NCBI GenBank assembly: GCA_958477305.1
Contig: CAUEFI010000006.1
Location: 62,001 to 126,000, forward strand
Length of the DNA: 64,000 nt
Direction: 5' to 3'
Origin: HGM12998 sp900756495
Lineage (GTDB): Bacteria; Bacillota; Clostridia; Oscillospirales; Oscillospiraceae
Below the pieces are notes generated by a model. It worked only from the letters and a program-made list of their open reading frames with translations. It had not been told where the DNA came from and made no database searches. The position numbers and the translations under genes were made by a program. Of the stretch, positions 1-8,036 are shown one piece after another (the first letter of the stretch is position 1; each line of letters opens with the position of its first letter).

Positions 1-1243
1 AGATGGCGGTAATCAAGGGGTAGAGCACAATGGCTATCAAGCCGCCGGAAAAGCCGTTGTTGTAGAGGTTCATCCCCTCAACCGGCGTCCCCGCGTGAAG
101 TACCACTGAGGAGTGGAGGAAACCTGCCAGCAGTCCGAAGGGCCAGCCGAAATGACCCGAGATCGGGGCCAGGGTGGTGCAGAAGAGAACGGCCAGCTGT
201 ACGGCGCTGTCATTGATATGCCAGGACATCACAATGCTGCCCAGCAGGACGCCCGCCATGACGGGAACGATATTGAACATGTGCTTCCCATAGGAGGAAA
301 AGCCCATAATGGCAAAGATTCCGCCCAGGGTCGGCCCGTTCAGGTCTCCGCCGGAGCAGAGAATCACGCCCATACCAATAAAGCCGTTGATCCCCGTATT
401 GATGAGCACAGGGGATGCTCCAAACATGCGCAGATAATCGCTGGGCGCCCGGCCGCTGGTTTTGAGGAGCCGCCGGTACCCTGCCCAGGCCGCCCAAGCT
501 GGACGGCCGGAGAAAAAAAAGCCCGCCACAATGAGCGCCGCGCACAGCAGGGAAAGGAACAGTCCCAGGGGCAGGTTGTAACCCACTGCCCAGTGGTGCG
601 CTGTGGTAGGTTCCGCCCCCATGGAGCTCATAACCGGCACCAAAATCAGTGCCATAAGCCCGCAGGCAAATCCCATGTTATAGAGATTCATGCCGTTCTG
701 GATTTTATATGTATAGGCGGCCAGCGGCGACAGGACAAAGCCGATGAGAATTCCCACCATTGCCCCCCAAAACGGGTTGCCCCACCCATTGTCCAACGCC
801 ACATAACTGACCACCGGAGAGAGGGCGGTTGCCAGCAGAGAGACCGAGGCGTATTTTCCAAAGGCCTCTCTCCGCACAACTTTTGCATAGAGGAAGGTCC
901 CAAAAATGATAGGCCAGATATTGACGATGTTCTTTCCAAAGAGTGCAAATCCGGCCATCAGGCCGATTTCCACAGATGTGTAGCCATTGATGGGGTCCTT
1001 GGCCAGCCATAGGATCAGGATGCTGGCGGCGGTGACCAGCGCGGCGTTGACAAAAGCCGCGCCCGGCCCGGCCAGCTGCACATAGTCGGTGATCAGCGAG
1101 TCCTCGGTGATGATGATCTTCCACAGCCCCGGCAGAATGTTCCGGGGGTCGTCCAGCAGAAACCCCATCGCTGCCAGGGCGCCGGCAAAGGCAAGCAGCG
1201 CCGGGTACATCCGCTTATACCGCATCACATGCCCCTTTTCCAT
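1..1243 (-). CDS. DUF1576 family integral membrane protein, partial (C-terminus off the window)
   Basis: The frame is open for 414 codons from an ATG at 1243 to the window edge, so the C-terminus is missing. A GGAGG motif lies just upstream of the ATG. The translation is almost entirely hydrophobic helices with conserved Gly/Asn-rich stretches such as GMNLYNMGF and, later, a near repeat GMNLYNNGF, which suggests an internal duplication. I match it by eye to DUF1576, a Firmicutes membrane family of unknown function. It starts 12 bases after the ribF stop, so it is probably the last gene of the rimP-ribF transcript. Transport is likely from the topology, but no substrate can be read from the sequence. 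Confidence 0.75.
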   Translation of the reverse strand, partial: MEKGHVMRYKRMYPALLAFAGALAAMGFLLDDPRNILPGLWKIIITEDSLITDYVQLAGPGAAFVNAALVTAASILILWLAKDPINGYTSVEIGLMAGFALFGKNIVNIWPIIFGTFLYAKVVRREAFGKYASVSLLATALSPVVSYVALDNGWGNPFWGAMVGILIGFVLSPLAAYTYKIQNGMNLYNMGFACGLMALILVPVMSSMGAEPTTAHHWAVGYNLPLGLFLSLLCAALIVAGFFFSGRPAWAAWAGYRRLLKTSGRAPSDYLRMFGASPVLINTGINGFIGMGVILCSGGDLNGPTLGGIFAIMGFSSYGKHMFNIVPVMAGVLLGSIVMSWHINDSAVQLAVLFCTTLAPISGHFGWPFGLLAGFLHSSVVLHAGTPVEGMNLYNNGFSGGLIAIVLYPLITAI

Positions 1244-1255
1244 ACGCCGCCTCCT

Positions 1256-2170
1256 CTAGCGCTTGGCCTCAAAGTAATCCCGCGTCTGCTGTGCGTTGCG
1301 CATGACCTCGGCCCGCAGTTCCTCCAGCGTGGAGAACCGCTTCTCTCCCCGCAGATGCCTGTAAAACTCCATGCGAATCCGCTGTCCGTACAGATCGCCG
1401 TCAAAGTCCAGAATAAAACCCTCTACCGTCACCTTGTCTCCATCGTCCACTGTGGGGCGCACTCCAATGTTGGTCACCGCCGGGCGGCTCTCCCCATTTT
1501 CAAAATAAACCTTTGTGGCGTATACCCCGTAGGCGGGAACCAGCACGCCCGGAGCGAAGCGGAGATTTACGGTGGGGAAGCCCAGCGTAGCCCCCAGACG
1601 CTTGCCGTGGGCCACCCGGTCGGTCAGGGTGTGGGGATGCCCCAGGAAGCGGTTGGCGCGCTCCATCTCCCCCTGTGCGATCAGATTGCGGATATAGGTG
1701 GACGAGATCGTAATATGGTCCTGCACCACCGCTGGAATGATATCGCACCCCAGCCCCAACGCTGCGCACTTCTCACGCAGCCGCTCCGGGTTGCCCTCGC
1801 CCTTGTAACCGAAATGGAAGTCATGGCCCGCCACCAGATGGACGGCTCCCAGCCCTTCCACCAGGTACTCAGTGATAAAATCCTGCCAGCTCATGCGCAT
1901 CATACGCTCATCGAACCGGGCCACAATGACGTCCCGGATTCCATAGCAGCGCCTCATCAGCTCAGCCCGGTCCTCCGGAGAGCTGATAAGGGGAACCGGA
2001 GTTCTGAGAATCAGCTTTTCCGGATGGGTATCGAACGTAACCGCGGCAGGAATCGCTCCCCTCTCCCGTGCCACAGCGCCCACGCGGCGCAGCAGGGCGC
2101 CATGTCCCAGGTGAACCCCGTCGAAAAATCCCAGCGCTATGACCCGCCGGGCCGGATTGGTCGTCTTCAA
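1256..2170 (-). CDS. ribF: Bifunctional riboflavin kinase/FAD synthetase RibF
   Basis: This cytoplasmic enzyme phosphorylates riboflavin to FMN and adenylylates FMN to FAD. The N-terminal nucleotidyltransferase domain shows GFFDGVHLGH (residues 14-23, with HxGH at 20-23) and the ISST motif near residues 155-158. The C-terminal flavokinase domain shows GFPTVNL (about 197-203) and NIGVRPT (about 234-240). The length of 304 residues is usual for the family. The start is a TTG at 2170, six bases after the truB stop and preceded by a GAGG-type site, so translation is probably coupled to truB. No FMN riboswitch is visible upstream; expression should follow the operon promoter at 9.8 kb. Confidence 0.95.
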   Translation of the reverse strand: MKTTNPARRVIALGFFDGVHLGHGALLRRVGAVARERGAIPAAVTFDTHPEKLILRTPVPLISSPEDRAELMRRCYGIRDVIVARFDERMMRMSWQDFITEYLVEGLGAVHLVAGHDFHFGYKGEGNPERLREKCAALGLGCDIIPAVVQDHITISSTYIRNLIAQGEMERANRFLGHPHTLTDRVAHGKRLGATLGFPTVNLRFAPGVLVPAYGVYATKVYFENGESRPAVTNIGVRPTVDDGDKVTVEGFILDFDGDLYGQRIRMEFYRHLRGEKRFSTLEELRAEVMRNAQQTRDYFEAKR

Positions 2171-2176
2171 CTTCCC

Positions 2177-3040
2177 TCACACCTCAAAAAAGGATTTCAC
2201 GGTCCGCATTTCTCCTCCCCGGCAGTCCCCCAGAAGGAGGAACTCTCCCTCCGGGCCATAGACCCGCCGCAAGCCCTCCCCGGCTCCGCAGGCAAAGGAA
2301 TTGCCGTTTCTCGCCCGAAACAGGTTCTTTCCCTCTACCGTTACGGCCGGATAGGCGGCAAAGAGAGCGTCCACCGGCCTCAGAAGAGTCTCCGGCTCCG
2401 GCTCCGCCATCACAGCGTCCAATGTGATGGACTCCCTCACTGGAAAGCCGCAGGCCTCTGTCCGCCGCAGGGAGGCCATCACGCCACCGCAGCCCAGGGC
2501 GGCGCCGATATCGTGGCAGAGCGTGCGTACATAAGTCCCCTTGGAACAGCGCACCCGGAGGGTGTAGCGCCCGGGACCACACTGTCCGAGAAGCTCCAGG
2601 CCGTGGACGATGATGCTCCGGGGGCTCCGCTCCACCTCAACGCCCTTGCGGGCCAGCTCATAGAGCTTCTTCCCGCCTTTTTTTACAGCAGAGTACATAG
2701 GCGGGATCTGAAGGATATCCCCGCGGAACCGGCTCAGTACGGTCTCCAGTTCCTCCCTGGCCACGCTGGCCGGATGCTCCTCCAATACGGTGCCGGTGAC
2801 ATCCTGAGTATCGGTGACAACGCCCAGCTGCAGAACCGCCTCGTACTCCTTCTCTCCATCGGCGAACTCCACCGCCCTGGTGGCGCGCCCTATAAAAACG
2901 GGCAGCACACCGGTGGCCATGGGATCCAGTGTTCCGGCATGGCCGACACGCCGCTCGTGAAAAATCCCCCGCAGCTTGGCGCATACGTCCATGCTGGTCC
3001 AGTCCATTGGTTTATCTATGATAATAATGCCATTGGCCAT
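2177..3040 (-). CDS. truB: tRNA pseudouridine(55) synthase TruB
   Basis: TruB converts U55 of the tRNA T-loop to pseudouridine. The catalytic segment GHAGTLDPMATGVL is present near residues 34-47, with Asp39 as the expected nucleophile. I place the start at the ATG at 3040 (MANGIIIIDKP) because a GGAGG lies 8 bases upstream and the family begins there; the reading frame extends 34 codons further upstream without family similarity. The product is 287 residues. It lies between nrnA and ribF, the usual Firmicutes order, and is separated from nrnA by 123 bases in which I see no terminator. Confidence 0.95.
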   Translation of the reverse strand: MANGIIIIDKPMDWTSMDVCAKLRGIFHERRVGHAGTLDPMATGVLPVFIGRATRAVEFADGEKEYEAVLQLGVVTDTQDVTGTVLEEHPASVAREELETVLSRFRGDILQIPPMYSAVKKGGKKLYELARKGVEVERSPRSIIVHGLELLGQCGPGRYTLRVRCSKGTYVRTLCHDIGAALGCGGVMASLRRTEACGFPVRESITLDAVMAEPEPETLLRPVDALFAAYPAVTVEGKNLFRARNGNSFACGAGEGLRRVYGPEGEFLLLGDCRGGEMRTVKSFFEV

Positions 3041-3163
3041 GAAATGCCTCCATATGCACCTAACCGGCATTTTTACGCCGCAGTAAGTATTTGGGCACAG
3101 CAATCGCCCCCTCAGAGGCAGCAAGAGAACACGGATCTGCACTCCCCGCTGCGCCTGCCGGCG

Positions 3164-4120
3164 TCATCCTTCTCGTTCCACCGTCCGAATCGCCTCCAGA
3201 ATGGCCGTTTGGGCATCCTCAATGCTGCCTCTGACCGTACAGCCCGCAGCGGCGGCATGCCCGCCGCCGCCCAATAGAGCGCACACCCTGGTGGCGTTGA
3301 GTCCCCCCACGGTGCGGACGCTCAACTTACACTCCCCCTCCTGGAGCTCCCGGATGGTAACGGCGGTCTCCACCCCCTCTACCTGGCCCACAAAGGCGGC
3401 GATATCCTCGGCATCCTCCTCGGTGGCGCCAAGCTCGGCCATGCGCGCCAAGGAGACAGAGGCCACGGCAACTCTGCCGCCGTCGTAAAGGCTCATGCTC
3501 TCGGTGATTCCGCTCTCCAGCCGCAGACGCTTGATGCTCTTGGTCCGGAAGTGGCGCTTATTGGCCCATTGATAGTCAATACCCGTCTCCATGAGCGCAG
3601 CGGCCACCCGGTGTGTGGCCGGGGTGGTATTCCCATACATAAAGCAGCCCGTATCGGTGGATACCGCCACATAGAGTGGGAGCGCTATCTCAGCCGTCAC
3701 CTCTCCCAGGGTGCGCACCACATCGTAGATGAGCTCACCGCAGGCCGCCCGCCCGGCATCCACACAGCACTCAGACGCAAAGCCCTCGTAGGAGGGATGA
3801 TGGTCAAAAGCCAGATCGATGCCCTGCTTCAGCCACCGCTCCCCCGCCCTGGTGAAGAGCCCCCGCCCCGCGATATCCACCGACACCACGAATCCGGGCT
3901 CCACATCTTCAGAGGCCGTGAGGCCCTCCAGATAGGGCGTAAAGAGTGCAGTAGCCTCCGGGTTTTCCAGGACCCAAGCCGTCTTTCCCTGCGCCCGGAG
4001 GGCCCGGCACAGCCCCGCCGCGCACCCGATGGTATCTCCGTCGGGCCGGCGGTGGGTCAAAATCAGAATCTGGTCCTTCTCCCGCAGCAGGGCGGCAGCC
4101 TCTTGATAATCCATACTCAT
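3164..4120 (-). CDS. nrnA: DHH/DHHA1 phosphoesterase, NrnA-like nanoRNase/pAp phosphatase
   Basis: Members of this family degrade short oligoribonucleotides and dephosphorylate pAp using two Mn ions. Metal-binding motifs are visible: THRRPDGDT (residues 22-30), VDIAGRG (about 81-87) and the DHH triad FDHHPS (residues 105-110), with the C-terminal DHHA1 substrate motif LLGGGGHAAAAG. The length of 318 residues is typical. Its start codon overlaps the rbfA stop in an ATGA arrangement, so the two are translationally coupled. An nrnA gene between rbfA and truB is a common Firmicutes arrangement. Choice between NrnA-type activity on 2-5 mers and a dinucleotide-specific activity cannot be made from sequence. 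Confidence 0.9.
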   Translation of the reverse strand: MSMDYQEAAALLREKDQILILTHRRPDGDTIGCAAGLCRALRAQGKTAWVLENPEATALFTPYLEGLTASEDVEPGFVVSVDIAGRGLFTRAGERWLKQGIDLAFDHHPSYEGFASECCVDAGRAACGELIYDVVRTLGEVTAEIALPLYVAVSTDTGCFMYGNTTPATHRVAAALMETGIDYQWANKRHFRTKSIKRLRLESGITESMSLYDGGRVAVASVSLARMAELGATEEDAEDIAAFVGQVEGVETAVTIRELQEGECKLSVRTVGGLNATRVCALLGGGGHAAAAGCTVRGSIEDAQTAILEAIRTVEREG

Positions 4121-4470
4121 TCGCTCTCTTTCCTGCGCTCAATATCCTTAAGAACTTCTAAAATATGGGCGCCCCTGTCAATGGAGTCATCCCGCTCGAA
4201 GAGAAGCTCCGGGGTGTACCTCAGGGCCAAGGCCCGTCCGAGCTCCCGCCGCAGATAGCCGCCAGCCGACTTCAACCCCTTGACAACCTCACCCACGTCG
4301 CTCTTGTCCAGCACGGAGACAAAGACTTTGGCATACCTCAGGTCTGCGGTGGTATCCACCGCAGTAATAGACACTAGGCCATGAACCCGGGGGTCCTTGA
4401 CGGTTCGGATCAGCGCCGAGAGCTCCCGCTGGATCTCCTCATTAATTCGTCCGATTCGGTTACTTGCCAT
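4117..4470 (-). CDS. rbfA: Ribosome-binding factor A RbfA
   Basis: RbfA helps mature the 16S rRNA 5' end and binds the 30S subunit. The 117-residue product has the KH-like family hallmarks: RIGRINEEIQRELS at the N-terminus, DPRVHGLVSIT (about 27-37) and the C-terminal RYTPELLFERDDSIDRG. I choose the ATG at 4470 (MASNR) because AGGAGA precedes it at the right distance; six extra in-frame codons upstream are less likely. The stop overlaps the nrnA start. Confidence 0.95.
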   Translation of the reverse strand: MASNRIGRINEEIQRELSALIRTVKDPRVHGLVSITAVDTTADLRYAKVFVSVLDKSDVGEVVKGLKSAGGYLRRELGRALALRYTPELLFERDDSIDRGAHILEVLKDIERRKESE

Positions 4471-4662
4471 ACGATTTCTCCTAAACAATACGGTACAGAC
4501 CCGCCCCCTCCTCAGGAACTGGGGACGGAACGGGTCTGTCTATCAAATCCTTCCAGGCGCAGCTATTGGGGGCGGCCGCTTTTCACGGTGCCGCGATACC
4601 TTGCCGCCGGCAGAGCGCTCTGCACAGGCTGTACCTGATTCTGATAAGAGTTTTCCAGCGCG

Positions 4663-7059
4663 TCAGACTTCAATCTGCTCCATGATAAACGCCTCAATGA
4701 CGTCGCCTTCCTTAATATCCTGGAACTTTTCAAAGGTAATGCCGCACTCATAGCCGGCAGCCACCTCCTTCACGCTGTCCTTAAAGCGCTGCAGTGTGGC
4801 GATGGATCCGTCATAGATAACAATATTATCCCGCAGCAGGCGCATTTGGGCGCCGCGCTGCATCCTGCCCTCTGTGACGTAGCAGCCGGCCACCATGCCA
4901 ACGCCGGTGATCCGGAACACATTACGCACTTCGGCCCGCCCCAGCTCCACCTCTTTAAACTTGGGAGCCAGCATGCCCTTCATGGCAGTCTCAATCTCAT
5001 TGATACAGTCATAGATCACGCGGTACATGCGCATATCCACATGATCTCGGGCAGCGCTGTCCTTGGCATTGTTGTCAGGGCGGACGTTAAAGCCCACGAT
5101 AATGGCATTTGAGGTGGATGCCAGCATCACATCACTCTCGCTGATGGCGCCCACCGCACAGTGGATGACGCGGACCCGGACCTCCTCATTGGAGAGCTTC
5201 TCCAGACTCGCCTTGACCGCCTCGGCAGAGCCCTGAACGTCGGCCTTGACAATGATATTCAGGTCCTTCATCTCACCCTGCTTGATTTGGCTGAAGAGAT
5301 CCTCCAGGCTTACCTTGCCCACTGGGCCGGAGGCGGCCATCTTCTGCTCATGCTTGCGCTGCTCCACAAGCTCCCGGGCCATCCGCTCGTCGGCCACTGC
5401 GTGGAAATCGTCCCCGGCGCCGGGGACCTCGCTCATGCCGATGATCTCTACGGGTACCGAGGGTCCGGCCTCCTCCAGCCGCTCGCCCCGGGCATTGGTC
5501 ATGGCACGGACACGGCCCACAGCGGTACCCGCAATGATAATATCGCCCTGCTTCAGCGTTCCATTCTGAACCAGCAGCGTGGCTACAGGACCGCGGCCCT
5601 TGTCCAGCTTGGCCTCAATGACGGCGCCATGGGCGGTCCGGTTGGGGTTGGCCTTCAGTTCCAGCATCTCAGCGGTCAGATTGACCATCTCCAACAGGTT
5701 TTCAATCCCGTCGCCCGTCTTGGCAGAGATGGGGCAGATGATGGTTTCGCCGCCCCACTCCTCGGGTACCAGCTCATATTCTGTCAGCTGCTGCTTAATT
5801 CTATCCGGATTGGCCTCGGGCTTATCCATCTTGTTGATGGCCACGATAATGGGCGTTTTGGCGGCCTTGGCATGATTGATGGATTCCACAGTCTGAGGCA
5901 TGATGCCGTCGTCGGCGGCCACCACCAGGATGGCGATGTCGGTGACCATGGCGCCCCGGGCCCGCATTGCGGTAAACGCCTCGTGTCCCGGGGTATCCAG
6001 GAAGGTAATGGGCTTTCCATTTACCTCCACCTGATAGGCGCCGATGTGCTGCGTAATGCCGCCGGCCTCGCCGGAGGCCACATTGGCGCTGCGGATATAG
6101 TCCAGAAGGGAGGTCTTGCCGTGATCCACGTGCCCCATCACAACCACCACCGGAGCCCTGGGCACCAGATCCTCCTCTTTGTCTTCAGCCGTGTCAATCA
6201 GGCGCTCCTCAATGGTAACGATAATCTCCTTTTCTACCTTGCAGCCCAATTCCTCGGCAATGATGGCCGCTGTGTCAAAGTCGATAATGTCGGAAAGCGA
6301 TGCCATGACGCCGTTCTTCATCAGTGTCTTGACTACCTCGGCGCCGGTCTTCTTCATGCGCTGAGCCAGCTCGCCCACGCCGATCTCGTCCGGGATTTTG
6401 ACTACAAGGGGGTGCTTTTTGGCAATCTCCGCCTGGAGGCGGCGCATCTTCTCCTGCTCCTCAGCCCGGCGCTTGTTGCCCTGGAAGCCCCCGCCCCGGC
6501 GCTGGTTGCGCCCCTGGAACTTCTGCTTTCCTGCCTGCATCTGGTTGGTCTTGCTCGCTGCCAGATTCTCCAGGCGCTCGTCGTACTTGGCCAGGTTCAC
6601 ATCGCCGCCCTTGCGGGTATCCACCACCTTCTTCTCTGGGACCCGGGTTGCGGGACGGCTGGCCTGGGGCGGCTGACCGCCCTGCCCGGACGGGGCCTGC
6701 CTCTGGGGTGACTGCTGCTGCCCCTGGGGCCGGCTCTGCTGCTGGCCCTGGCCGCCGCTCTGGGCCGGCTGGGGCTGGCCGCCCTGTCCAGCCTTGGGTA
6801 CGGAGGCCGTAGCGGCTGCCGCAGTTTTTTCAGGCTGGGCAGGCTTAGGCTCCCGGTAGACATCTGCAAAAATGCTCTCAATGCTCGCCACCTGATTGTG
6901 CTGGGTCAGATACTCAAAAATCAGGGAGAGCTCGCGGTCCTCCAGCACCTGCATATGATTTTTAGGTGCGGTCGCGTACTGGGTCAGGATGTCGGCAATC
7001 TCCTTGGAGTTCCTCTTAAAATCCTTGGCCACCTCATGGACTCGATATTTGTTCAGCAA
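4663..7059 (-). CDS. infB: Translation initiation factor IF-2
   Basis: IF-2 is the GTPase that brings initiator tRNA to the 30S P-site and promotes subunit joining. The N-terminal IF2-N helix (NKYRVHEVAKDFKRN) is followed by a Gln/Pro/Gly-rich linker, a basic region, the G domain (GHVDHGKTS, DTPGHEAF, NKMD) and the C-terminal tRNA-binding domains. I place the start at a TTG at 7059, giving a product of 798 residues that begins MLNKYRVHEVA, because a perfect GGAGG sits at 7072-7068 with 8-base spacing. A longer frame from a TTG at 7092 lacks a ribosome binding site and starts inside a 60-base palindrome. Confidence in identity is near certain; confidence in the start is moderate. Confidence 0.97.
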   Translation of the reverse strand: MLNKYRVHEVAKDFKRNSKEIADILTQYATAPKNHMQVLEDRELSLIFEYLTQHNQVASIESIFADVYREPKPAQPEKTAAAATASVPKAGQGGQPQPAQSGGQGQQQSRPQGQQQSPQRQAPSGQGGQPPQASRPATRVPEKKVVDTRKGGDVNLAKYDERLENLAASKTNQMQAGKQKFQGRNQRRGGGFQGNKRRAEEQEKMRRLQAEIAKKHPLVVKIPDEIGVGELAQRMKKTGAEVVKTLMKNGVMASLSDIIDFDTAAIIAEELGCKVEKEIIVTIEERLIDTAEDKEEDLVPRAPVVVVMGHVDHGKTSLLDYIRSANVASGEAGGITQHIGAYQVEVNGKPITFLDTPGHEAFTAMRARGAMVTDIAILVVAADDGIMPQTVESINHAKAAKTPIIVAINKMDKPEANPDRIKQQLTEYELVPEEWGGETIICPISAKTGDGIENLLEMVNLTAEMLELKANPNRTAHGAVIEAKLDKGRGPVATLLVQNGTLKQGDIIIAGTAVGRVRAMTNARGERLEEAGPSVPVEIIGMSEVPGAGDDFHAVADERMARELVEQRKHEQKMAASGPVGKVSLEDLFSQIKQGEMKDLNIIVKADVQGSAEAVKASLEKLSNEEVRVRVIHCAVGAISESDVMLASTSNAIIVGFNVRPDNNAKDSAARDHVDMRMYRVIYDCINEIETAMKGMLAPKFKEVELGRAEVRNVFRITGVGMVAGCYVTEGRMQRGAQMRLLRDNIVIYDGSIATLQRFKDSVKEVAAGYECGITFEKFQDIKEGDVIEAFIMEQIEV

Positions 7060-7080
7060 ATAAGCCACCTCCAACTGCGG

Positions 7081-7140
7081 GGCTTGCGCCAATAAGAAAA
7101 TCCGGGACAGCTGTCCCGCCCTTTCTTATTGGAACAAGCC
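7081..7140. repeat. 60-base imperfect palindrome just upstream of infB
   Basis: The two 30-base arms (7081-7110 and 7111-7140) are complementary at 25 of 30 positions in blocks of 6, 11 and 8 bases, meeting at a central GGGACAGCTGTCCC. It lies between the ylxQ stop (7170) and the infB Shine-Dalgarno at 7072. There is no U-tract, so it is not a simple terminator; a processing site, an attenuating structure or a protein-binding site are the possibilities. Confidence 0.8.
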
Positions 7141-7169
7141 CTCTCTATCACAATACCAACGACGCTGTT

Positions 7170-7709
7170 TCATGGCGTCTTCTTTCTCTTGACAGTCATA
7201 ACTCCCCTGGGCACAGGGCGCTTGGGCTTGAGCTTCTCGGGGGATACAGCCCCCGTCTCCCGGCTCTTGACAGGCGGCGGGGACCAGGGCTTCCGCCTGC
7301 CCCGCTGCAGGTTTTTCTCATGCCTCCGCTGTTCCTTTTGCCGCTCGAGGGCTTTCGCTGCTTTAACCTCCAACTCTCTGGAGACCGCTCCATAGCGCTC
7401 CGGATCCAGGCTGGAGAGGCGTCCGGCTACCGCCGCAGCCAGCCCAAAATCTGTGATGGCCAGCATGGCACAGGAGGCGCGGCCCACAATGCGGCCCAGC
7501 TCCAGCTTATTGAAAGGAGTTTGAACCCAGGGAATCCTGCCCCCGCCGGCAAAACGGCTTGCCCGGCGGACGCTGTTTTCCGCCGCGTCACCAGCTACTA
7601 AAACCAGGCGGGCGTGCCCGGCGCGGACAGCTGCGGCTACCGGCTCCTCTCCTACCTCCAAGCGCCCCGCCTTTCGGGCAATACCCAGCAGGTGCAGCGC
7701 ACTATTCAT
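7170..7709 (-). CDS. ylxQ: L7Ae/L30e-like ribosomal protein family, YlxQ type
   Basis: The first hundred residues carry the L7Ae/L30e fold signature: LLGIARKAGRLEVGEEPV, the nucleotide-binding stretch ARLVLVAGDAAENS, and TPFNKLELGRIVGRA. Family members bind kink-turn RNA. The usual YlxQ is about 100 residues; this one is 179 because of a long Lys/Arg/Pro-rich tail after about residue 115, which may give extra RNA contacts. The ATG at 7709 overlaps the ylxR stop by 8 bases. The frame extends 13 codons upstream without support. Confidence 0.88.
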   Translation of the reverse strand: MNSALHLLGIARKAGRLEVGEEPVAAAVRAGHARLVLVAGDAAENSVRRASRFAGGGRIPWVQTPFNKLELGRIVGRASCAMLAITDFGLAAAVAGRLSSLDPERYGAVSRELEVKAAKALERQKEQRRHEKNLQRGRRKPWSPPPVKSRETGAVSPEKLKPKRPVPRGVMTVKRKKTP

Positions 7710-7977
7710 CTCCGGCAGCCTCCTCCATCTGGGCCTCCAGCGCAGCATAGACCTCCTCAGGCAGCGGAACCGAAAATGCCCGCTCCAGAGCTCTGGCCTT
7801 GCGGGCGCGTCTCAGGCACTCCCGATCGGGACAGAGATAGGCCCCCCTTCCAGGCTTTTTCCCTTTAAAATCCAGCGAAACATCTCCCTCGGGAGACTTC
7901 ACCACCCGGATTAGCTCCCGCTTGGGTTTCATCTCCCGGCAGCCCAGGCACTGCCGCAGCGGGATTTTCTTGGGCAC
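7702..7977 (-). CDS. ylxR: YlxR (DUF448, RnpM-type) RNA-binding protein
   Basis: The product is a 91-residue basic protein with the family motifs LRQCLGCREMKPKRELIR, in which the CxxC lies at residues 10-13, and PGRGAYLCPDRECL. YlxR/RnpM of B. subtilis has been linked to RNase P and to RNA binding. Position between nusA and ylxQ is diagnostic. The N-terminus MPKKIPLRQC fits the family start. Confidence 0.93.
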   Translation of the reverse strand: MPKKIPLRQCLGCREMKPKRELIRVVKSPEGDVSLDFKGKKPGRGAYLCPDRECLRRARKARALERAFSVPLPEEVYAALEAQMEEAAGDE

Positions 7978-8036
7978 GAAAAACGCCCCCTCTCTTCTCG
8001 TTCTGCAGGCTCCTTCAGTCTTAAGCGCCCTGTCTC

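Noticed and set aside
2171..2260. FMN riboswitch near ribF
   Set aside because: There is no room between truB and ribF and no RFN-like sequence.
1229..3277. Long plus-strand open frame (682 codons) opposite ribF and truB
   Set aside because: It is antisense to two well-recognised genes, shows no family motif and reflects GC-rich codon bias on the other strand.
4480..4662. Hairpin with ACAGACCCG arms between infB and rbfA as a terminator
   Set aside because: The loop is long, there is no U-tract, and the genes are expected to be co-transcribed.
5161..6711. Long plus-strand open frame opposite infB
   Set aside because: Antisense to the IF-2 gene; Leu/Gly/His-rich low-complexity translation without motifs.
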